This document shows positions 59,340 through 64,000 of a stretch of DNA of 64,000 nucleotides, in pieces. How positions within the stretch are numbered: position 1 is the first letter of the stretch; each line of letters opens with the position of its first letter. This stretch comes from Streptomyces sp. NK08204 (GTDB taxonomy: Bacteria > Actinomycetota > Actinomycetes > Streptomycetales > Streptomycetaceae), in assembly GCF_020400585.1 (NCBI RefSeq), contig NZ_JAINVF010000021.1:1-64000 (forward strand), read 5' to 3'. The position numbers and the translations under genes were made by a program. The notes beneath the pieces are model-generated. The model saw only the letters and a list, made by a program, of their open reading frames with translations, was not told the origin of the DNA and made no database searches.

Positions 59340-59660
59340 TCATGACCCCCCGAGTACCCCTCGCACACGTCCTCGATCTCGGCTGCGGTCACCGGCAGCA
59401 GGTCGCTCCTCGCCGCCGAGCGGGGACACCGGGTGACGGCCGCCGACAGTTCCGCAGCCGTGGCCGACCGGGCCGCGCCGAGCTCGCCGGACGCGACGCG
59501 GTGGTGCTGCACGGCGACGCCGTGAACCCGCCCGTGGGGAGCGGCACCACGACGTCGTCCTCGTCCGCCAGGGCCGCCCGTGCCCTGCGCCGCCGGCGGA
59601 CCTGCTGCGGCCCGCAGGACGGAGCGTGCCGGTCGAGGGCGTGCGGGGGACCCTCGCACC
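59340..59660 (+). pseudogene. Frameshifted SAM-dependent methyltransferase relic
   Basis: Segments of a class I methyltransferase appear in order but in different frames: LAHVLDLGCG (motif I), then TGSRSLLAAERGHRVTAADSS (motif I end and acidic loop), then ELAGRDAVVLHGDAV (motif II/III region), then HDVVLVR (motif IV-like). At least three frame changes in about 300 bp rule out a functional product. No start region is preserved. Confidence 0.65.
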
Positions 59661-59713
59661 GGTGGGGACACCCGCCGGCCGGCACACCGGCCTCCTGACA
59701 CCGCCGGCCTCCG

Positions 59714-60214
59714 TCAGGGCAGCAGCGTCTCGAAGTCGCCGCCCCGGGCCAGCGCCTCCAGCTCGTCGAGGGCGGCCATGGCGGCCGACGCGGCATCCGG
59801 GTCCGTCCTCGCCAGCCCGCTCGCGGCGAACTCGTCCTCGTCCAGGCGCCGTACGTCCTTGCCGTCCGCGGAGCGCCACAGGTCGAGGTCGAGGTCCTCC
59901 ACGACCAGTTCGGCGCCGGAGAGGACGGCGGGCCGGGTGATGTCGCAGTACCAGCCCTTCACCGTGCCGTCCGCCGCGCGCACCTCCTTCACGGAGTACC
60001 AGCGATCCCGCCAGTAGTGCTCGGTGAACACATCGCCAGGCTGAAAGCGCACGAAGCCGAAGTCCCGCACGCCCTCGCCCGCCCACGGAGCCCGCACGGA
60101 CACCCGCGTACCGTCGTCACCGATCAGCTCCGCGGCGTAACGGATCTTGGTACGGCCGGCCTTGACCAGGACGACCTCCACCTCGACCGGGGCCTCAGCC
60201 GAGTTCGCGGACAT
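59714..60214 (-). CDS. DUF402-domain protein
   Basis: A 166-residue protein matching DUF402 (FomD/Ntdp-like fold): RFQPGDVFTEHYWRDRWYSVKEVRAADGTVKGWYCDITRP and DLDLDLWRSADGK hold the conserved Tyr/Trp and Asp pairs that bind metal and phosphate in characterised nucleoside di/triphosphatases (short parts: HYWRDRWY, GWYCDI, DLDLDLW). Phosphohydrolase activity is likely but the substrate unknown. GGAGG lies 6 bases before ATG 60214. It overlaps the upstream GNAT gene end by 20 bp, implying coupled translation. Confidence 0.88.
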   Translation of the reverse strand: MSANSAEAPVEVEVVLVKAGRTKIRYAAELIGDDGTRVSVRAPWAGEGVRDFGFVRFQPGDVFTEHYWRDRWYSVKEVRAADGTVKGWYCDITRPAVLSGAELVVEDLDLDLWRSADGKDVRRLDEDEFAASGLARTDPDAASAAMAALDELEALARGGDFETLLP

Positions 60215-61124
60215 AGCGCACCTCCGTCGCACAGGTTTCGTACCCGAGCCACTTGTTGATCGCGATCATGGGGTCGTTCCCGGTGTCGTTGCCCGTGAAC
60301 GCCTCGGTGACACCGGCCGCACGGGCCCGGTACAGGGAGTGGACCTTGGCGAGCTTGGCCAGACCGCGACCCCGGTACGCGCGGGCGGTGCCGGTCATCG
60401 CGGTGGCGTAGTGGCCGTGTCCGTCGGTGTACGCCACGCTGAACGCGACCGGGCGGCCGTCGACGACCGCGGCCATGGTCAGCTCCCGGTTCAGCAGTGG
60501 GTGCTTCCAGCTCTGCTCGACCCAGGCGTCGTAGTCCGTGAACTCGGTCGCTACGTCCCCCGGTTCGTCCCGTACCGTCTCGGCGTCCAGCTCGAACAGC
60601 GGCCGGGGGTCGTCCATGAAGTCGGCCGCCGTGCGCAGTTCGACGCCGGGAGGGAGGTCCGGCAGCGGAGGCAGGGTGCCGTTCGCCAGGTCCAGCCGCA
60701 AGAAGAGGGCGCAGCGGCTGCTCGAGTAGCCGCGCCGCTCGGCGAAGGCGCGATTGGCCGGCTCGTCGAGGACCCAGCTGAGCAGCCTCGTGGCGCCCTG
60801 CGCGGCCAGGTGCTCCTCGGCGGCCTGCACCAGGAGCCCGCCCGCGCCGCGGTGGGTGCGGTCCGGCCGCACGAACACGTTCACGCAGCCGAGGCCCGGC
60901 TCGGGGCTGTCATAGGCCAGATACGCCTGTGCCGTGCCGATCATCTCACCGTCCTCCTCGGCGACGAGCGGAAGCAGGCGGGCGTCGGGGTGGACCCGGT
61001 TGGCGAGGTGGCGGACCGAGTCCGAGGTGGACAGGATGTACGGGAGGGCCAGCCGACGGACCTCGGCGAAACCCTCGGTGTCGGCTGTGACGTCGGGGCG
61101 CAGAGCGCGCACGGTCAAGGTCAT
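60195..61124 (-). CDS. Tandem-GNAT acetyltransferase (mycothiol synthase-like architecture)
   Basis: A 309-residue protein with two GNAT folds. The first has RPDRTHRGAGGLLVQAAEEH near residue 90 and the second has GTARAYRGRGLAKLAKVHSLYRA near 255 (short parts: HRGAGG, YRGRGLA). GNDTGNDPMIAINKWLGYE is the C-terminal motif B. The double-GNAT layout is shared with MshD, but this is not clearly MshD; substrate unknown. TACGGT (minus strand, 61133-61138) lies 8 bases before ATG 61124. It leads a two-gene operon with the DUF402 gene. Confidence 0.88.
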   Translation of the reverse strand: MTLTVRALRPDVTADTEGFAEVRRLALPYILSTSDSVRHLANRVHPDARLLPLVAEEDGEMIGTAQAYLAYDSPEPGLGCVNVFVRPDRTHRGAGGLLVQAAEEHLAAQGATRLLSWVLDEPANRAFAERRGYSSSRCALFLRLDLANGTLPPLPDLPPGVELRTAADFMDDPRPLFELDAETVRDEPGDVATEFTDYDAWVEQSWKHPLLNRELTMAAVVDGRPVAFSVAYTDGHGHYATAMTGTARAYRGRGLAKLAKVHSLYRARAAGVTEAFTGNDTGNDPMIAINKWLGYETCATEVRYVRELG

Positions 61125-61194
61125 GTGCAAGGACCGTACGCACGCAGCTGCCGGGGTGCCTCTCATTTTCCGGTGCGTGCGGGACAATCGGCCT

Positions 61195-61566
61195 GTGAGC
61201 CTGAAGATCCACGTCGATGACAGCGCGCCGCCGTACGAGCAGGTGCGGGCGCAGATTTCCGAGCAGGCGCGCAGCGGGGCGCTGCCGGTGGGGTACCGGC
61301 TGCCGACCGTGCGGGGGCTGGCCGAGTCGCTGGGGCTCGCGGTGAACACGGTGGCCAAGGCCTACCGGGCGCTGGAGACGGACGGGGTCATCGAGACCCG
61401 CGGCCGCAACGGCACGTTCGTGGCCGCGGCCGGCCCGGCCGCGGAACGTGAGGCGGCAGCGGCTGCGCAGGCTTACGCCGAGCGGGTGCGGAGGCTGGGG
61501 CTGGGGGAGCCGGAGGCGCTGGCCGCGGTGCGGGATGCGCTGCGGGCTGCTTATGGGGAGAACTGA
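61195..61566 (+). CDS. GntR-family (YtrA-like) regulator
   Basis: A 123-residue repressor. The GntR winged helix is APPYEQVRAQISEQARSGALPVGYRLPTVRGLAESLGLAVNTVAKAYRALETDGVIETRGRNGTFVA (short parts: GYRLPTVRGLAE, NTVAKAYRALE), followed by only ~45 helical residues, as in the YtrA subfamily that often controls ABC transporters. No transporter is next to it. GTG 61195 has GACAAT (61183-61188) 6 bases upstream and no ribosome binding site. Confidence 0.92.
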   Translation: MSLKIHVDDSAPPYEQVRAQISEQARSGALPVGYRLPTVRGLAESLGLAVNTVAKAYRALETDGVIETRGRNGTFVAAAGPAAEREAAAAAQAYAERVRRLGLGEPEALAAVRDALRAAYGEN

Positions 61567-61686
61567 GCGGGGTTTCGGCACCGCCGGCCTGCGCGCGGCC
61601 GTGGCCGGGCGCCGTCGGGACCGGGCGCCGTCGGGACCGGGCGCCGTCGTGGCCGGGGGGCGTCGCGGCGGAAACCCGTCGACCGG

Positions 61687-62457
61687 TCAGCGGTGTGCCG
61701 CCGGCTCAGGTGTGCGCGTCACCGTCAGACCCGCCCTCCTCGCCGTTCGTCCGAAGGCCACCGCGTCCTTCACCGCCGCCCCGCCGGGATCGTTGTTGAA
61801 GTACGCGTACACGTCCTCGGCATCGGACCAGGTGGTCGCGATGCGGTCCGCCCATGTCTCCAGGGACCGTCGGCCGTAGCGCGGCCACGGGCTGGCCCGG
61901 CCCTGGTGGAAGCGGACGTAACCCCAGTCCGTGGTGCGCCACAGCGGGGTGACCGGGTGGGCCTGGACATCCGCCCAGCACAGGGCCGCACCCCGGGACG
62001 ACAGCACCTCGCGCACCTCGCGCGTCCACCAGGACTCGTGCCGGGGTTCCACCGCGACCCTCGTGCCGGACGGGAAGCGGGCCAGGCAGTCGTCCAGCAG
62101 GGGCGGGTCCGCGCGCAGGGTGGGCGGGAGCTGGAGGAGGACGGGGCCCAGGCGGTCGCCGAGGCCCGCCGCGTGGGTCATCAGGCGGTGGACCGGCTCC
62201 GCGGGGTCCTTCAGGCGCTTGATGTGGGTGAGGAAGCGGCTGGCTTTGACCGCGACCACGAAGTCCTCGGGCACACGGTCGCGCCACGCCGCGAAGTTCT
62301 CCCGCGTCGGCAGCCGGTAGAACGCGTTATTGATCTCCACCGTGGCGAACCGGGCCGCGTACTCCTCGAGCCACAGCCGGGTCGGACAGTCGGACGGGTA
62401 CAGGACGCCCCGCCAGTCCTTGTACTGCCACCCCGACGTGCCGACGAACAGGGTCAT
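61687..62457 (-). CDS. DUF72-family protein (YecE-like)
   Basis: A 256-residue TIM-barrel protein: FVGTSGWQYKDWRGVLYP at the N-terminus, YAARFATVEINNAFYRLP, then FVVAVKASRFLTHIKRL, GPVLLQLPPTLR, VAVEPRHESWW and YAYFNNDPGG are the family motifs in order. The biochemical function of the family is unestablished. The ATG at 62457 lacks a ribosome binding site; TTTGAT lies 6 bases upstream on the minus strand (62464-62469). The 29 bp gap to the AAA gene upstream on the same strand suggests they may be co-transcribed. Confidence 0.9.
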   Translation of the reverse strand: MTLFVGTSGWQYKDWRGVLYPSDCPTRLWLEEYAARFATVEINNAFYRLPTRENFAAWRDRVPEDFVVAVKASRFLTHIKRLKDPAEPVHRLMTHAAGLGDRLGPVLLQLPPTLRADPPLLDDCLARFPSGTRVAVEPRHESWWTREVREVLSSRGAALCWADVQAHPVTPLWRTTDWGYVRFHQGRASPWPRYGRRSLETWADRIATTWSDAEDVYAYFNNDPGGAAVKDAVAFGRTARRAGLTVTRTPEPAAHR

Positions 62458-62486
62458 ACGTCCATCAAAGCACCCGAAGGACCGTC

Positions 62487-63581
62487 CTACAGGTACAGCC
62501 CCGCGTCCGCCCCTTCCCGTGCCCCCGGTACCGACGTCGGTGCCGTGCCCCGGCGCAGGGCGTACAGCTCGGCCAGCGTCGCCCCCTCCCGGCCGACCCC
62601 CTCCTCGGTGCCGAGCCAGTTCACCGCCTCGCGGCGGGTCAGCGGGCCCACCTCGATGCGGGCCAGGCAGCGGCCGGGGCGGACGACGGCGGGGTGCAGC
62701 CGCTCCAGGTCCTCGTTGGTGGTGACGCCGACCAGGACGTTGCGGCCCTGGCCGAGCAGGCCGTCGGTGAGATTGAGCAGCCGGGACAGGGCCTGGCCCG
62801 CGGTGTGCCGGGCCTCGCCGCGGATCAGCTCGTCGCAGTCCTCCAGCAGGAGAAGACGCCAGCGGCCCTTGCCCGCGCCGTCCTCCTCGCCGATCGCGAT
62901 GTCCATCAGATAGCCGACGTCGGAGAAGAGCCGTTCCGGGTCGAGGACGCAGTCCACCTGGCACCAGTCCCGCCAGGAGCGGGCCAGTGTGCGCAGCGCC
63001 GAGGTCTTGCCGGTACCGGGCGGGCCGTGCAGCAGGAGCAGACGGCCGGCGATGTCCTGCGGGGTCGTCTTCATCAGGCCGTCCATCGCGTCCGCCACGG
63101 GCGCCGTGTAGTTGGGGCGGACCTCGTCCCAGGTGCCCGCTGAGATCTGCCGGGTGGTGCGGTACGGGCCGCGCCTCGGGGAGACGTACCAGAAGCCCAT
63201 CGACACGTTCTCCGGCTGCGGTTCGGGCTCGTCCGCCGCGCCGTCCGTGGCCTGGTCGAGGACCCGCTTCGCCAGCTCGGCACTGGTGGCGGTGACCGTG
63301 ACGTCCGCACCCCGGTTCCAGCGCGAGACCAGCAGGGTCCAGCCGTTGCCCTCGGCGAGGGTCGCGCTGCGGTCGTCGTCGCGGGCGACGCGCAGCACGC
63401 GGGCGCCGTCCGGCAGCAGGGTCGCGCCGGAGCGCACGCGGTCGATGTTCACCGCGTGCGAGTACGGCTGCTCGCCCGTCGCGAAGCGGCCGAGGAACAG
63501 CGCGTCGACGACGTCGGACGGCGAGTCGGAGTCGTCGACGTTGAGCCGGATCGGCAGAGCGTCGTGTGGGTTCGCGGACAT
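62487..63581 (-). CDS. AAA-type ATPase with N-terminal DUF5925-like domain
   Basis: A 364-residue protein. Residues ~1-120 form an alpha/beta region (RVRSGATLLPDGARVLRVARDDD, GWTLLVSRWNRGADVTVTAT) as in DUF5925 proteins; then GFWYVSPRRGPYRTTRQI and the AAA core: Walker A GPPGTGKTSA near residue 187, Walker B LLLLEDCDE, sensor 1 VGVTTNEDLERLHPAVVRPGRC. The core resembles BCS1/Rix7-like AAA proteins. Substrate unknown. GATCAT lies 6 bases before ATG 63581 (minus, 63588-63593). Confidence 0.88.
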   Translation of the reverse strand: MSANPHDALPIRLNVDDSDSPSDVVDALFLGRFATGEQPYSHAVNIDRVRSGATLLPDGARVLRVARDDDRSATLAEGNGWTLLVSRWNRGADVTVTATSAELAKRVLDQATDGAADEPEPQPENVSMGFWYVSPRRGPYRTTRQISAGTWDEVRPNYTAPVADAMDGLMKTTPQDIAGRLLLLHGPPGTGKTSALRTLARSWRDWCQVDCVLDPERLFSDVGYLMDIAIGEEDGAGKGRWRLLLLEDCDELIRGEARHTAGQALSRLLNLTDGLLGQGRNVLVGVTTNEDLERLHPAVVRPGRCLARIEVGPLTRREAVNWLGTEEGVGREGATLAELYALRRGTAPTSVPGAREGADAGLYL

Positions 63582-63639
63582 GCCGCCATGATCCGGCACA
63601 GGTGCGCCCCGTGCACGGCATTTCCGCTCCTTGTTCCGG

Positions 63640-64000
63640 GTGTTCCCGAGGCGGCCGCCTGCTCTTCGGGGCTCCGTCGGCTCCAGCGGCGACGTCTCCC
63701 CCGACGAGATCCGCTCCGGCGGCCCGACGACAGCGCCCGACCCGTCAGCGCCCGACCCGTCAGCGCGCCGGGCCCCGGCGGAGCAGGCCCACGCCGGGGA
63801 GCGGACCTCGGCCCGGCAACAGGCCCCCGGCCGGGAGCGCACCCGGCGGCTGTCCACCCGGCCCTGGCCGAGCAGGTCCGACGCACGTCCGACCCACGTC
63901 CGACGCACGTCCGGGGTGCCCACCACCGCCGTCGCGCACCCGTACGCCCCGGACGCGCCCCCTGTTCGTGCCGTCCGCCACGGCCACCGCGGCGGCGGCC
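63640..64000 (+). CDS. Possible 5' part of an unidentified gene (runs off right edge)
   Basis: From GTG 63640 a frame stays open to the window end with about 90% G or C in third positions, the normal coding signature here. The visible 120 residues are Pro/Ala/Ser/Arg-rich and disordered-looking (VFPRRPPALRGSVGSSGDVS). Two tandem arrays lie in it: CAGCGCCCGACCCGT twice (63731-63760) and GTCCGACGCAC three times (63876-63908); the 11-bp unit would shift frame if it changed copy number. No ribosome binding site is evident. The product may be the disordered head of a larger protein. Confidence 0.4.
   Translation, partial: MFPRRPPALRGSVGSSGDVSPDEIRSGGPTTAPDPSAPDPSARRAPAEQAHAGERTSARQQAPGRERTRRLSTRPWPSRSDARPTHVRRTSGVPTTAVAHPYAPDAPPVRAVRHGHRGGG

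Noticed and set aside
62487..63926. Longer N-terminus for the AAA ATPase (start at 63926)
   Set aside because: The extra 115 residues have poor third-position bias, while the opposite strand there has a strong coding signature; ATG 63581 fits the family start.

Overview
The window is about 72% G+C, its coding third positions are almost all G or C, and GTG/TTG starts are common. That composition, the SsgB/SepF-type and Rpf-LysM genes, and the gene neighbourhoods (tlyA-nadK-recN, parA-scpA-scpB-rluB, tyrA-cmk-plsC-der, dnaE2 with an ImuB-like partner) point to a Streptomyces chromosome. From memory the order resembles the core-chromosome region around SCO1717-SCO1790 of S. coelicolor; this was not checked by a search. 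I found no tRNA, rRNA, CRISPR array, intact insertion sequence or prophage.

Layout. 1-7 kb: the end of a TPR protein, a DUF1015 protein, a HAD phosphatase, and an iron-box-controlled Fe-siderophore ABC importer (two permeases and an ATPase, no binding protein). 7-13 kb: a run of tlyA, nadK, recN, a WecA/MraY-like membrane protein and a glycosyltransferase. 13-18 kb (minus strand): a PucR regulator, a covalent-flavin oxidoreductase and a GH15 glycosidase. 18-25 kb: pyrG, a Nudix ADP-ribose pyrophosphatase behind a possible attenuator, a STAND/TPR protein, and alanine dehydrogenase. 25-30 kb: the chromosome-segregation operon (ParA-like ATPase, ribbon-helix-helix-like partner, ScpA, ScpB, pseudouridine synthase). 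29.8-32.3 kb: an NrtR-type Nudix regulator with a large palindromic operator, an ADP-ribosylglycohydrolase, and a convergent RlaP-type nucleotidyltransferase. I consider this the most interesting module. 32-37 kb: Rieske lipoprotein, then a translationally coupled series of a microprotein, tyrA, cmk, plsC and der.

37-49 kb: Streptomyces-type hypotheticals, an Rpf-LysM muralytic enzyme with a near-perfect Crp site, a WYL regulator, an I78 inhibitor, a PAP2 phosphatase, a mannosyltransferase-like membrane protein, an MFS exporter, an acyl-CoA dehydrogenase, SepF-like protein and a Cys-rich-tailed protein. 49-51.7 kb is the most decayed part: an orphan small gene abutting a truncated beta-propeller gene, a streptogrisin-type protease, a relic of a second protease propeptide, and several microsatellite arrays. 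51.7-56.3 kb: a LexA-boxed dnaE2 / ImuB-like mutasome pair. 56-64 kb: a MarR/cupin divergent pair with twin palindromes, a secreted lipase, GNAT enzymes, a decayed methyltransferase, DUF402, GntR, DUF72 and AAA-ATPase genes, and the start of an unidentified gene at the right edge.

Two signals recur. Perfect GC-rich inverted repeats, mostly without a T tract, end most transcription units. Many genes have a TANNNT-like -10 hexamer 6-9 bases before the start codon and no ribosome binding site, the arrangement expected of leaderless mRNAs.
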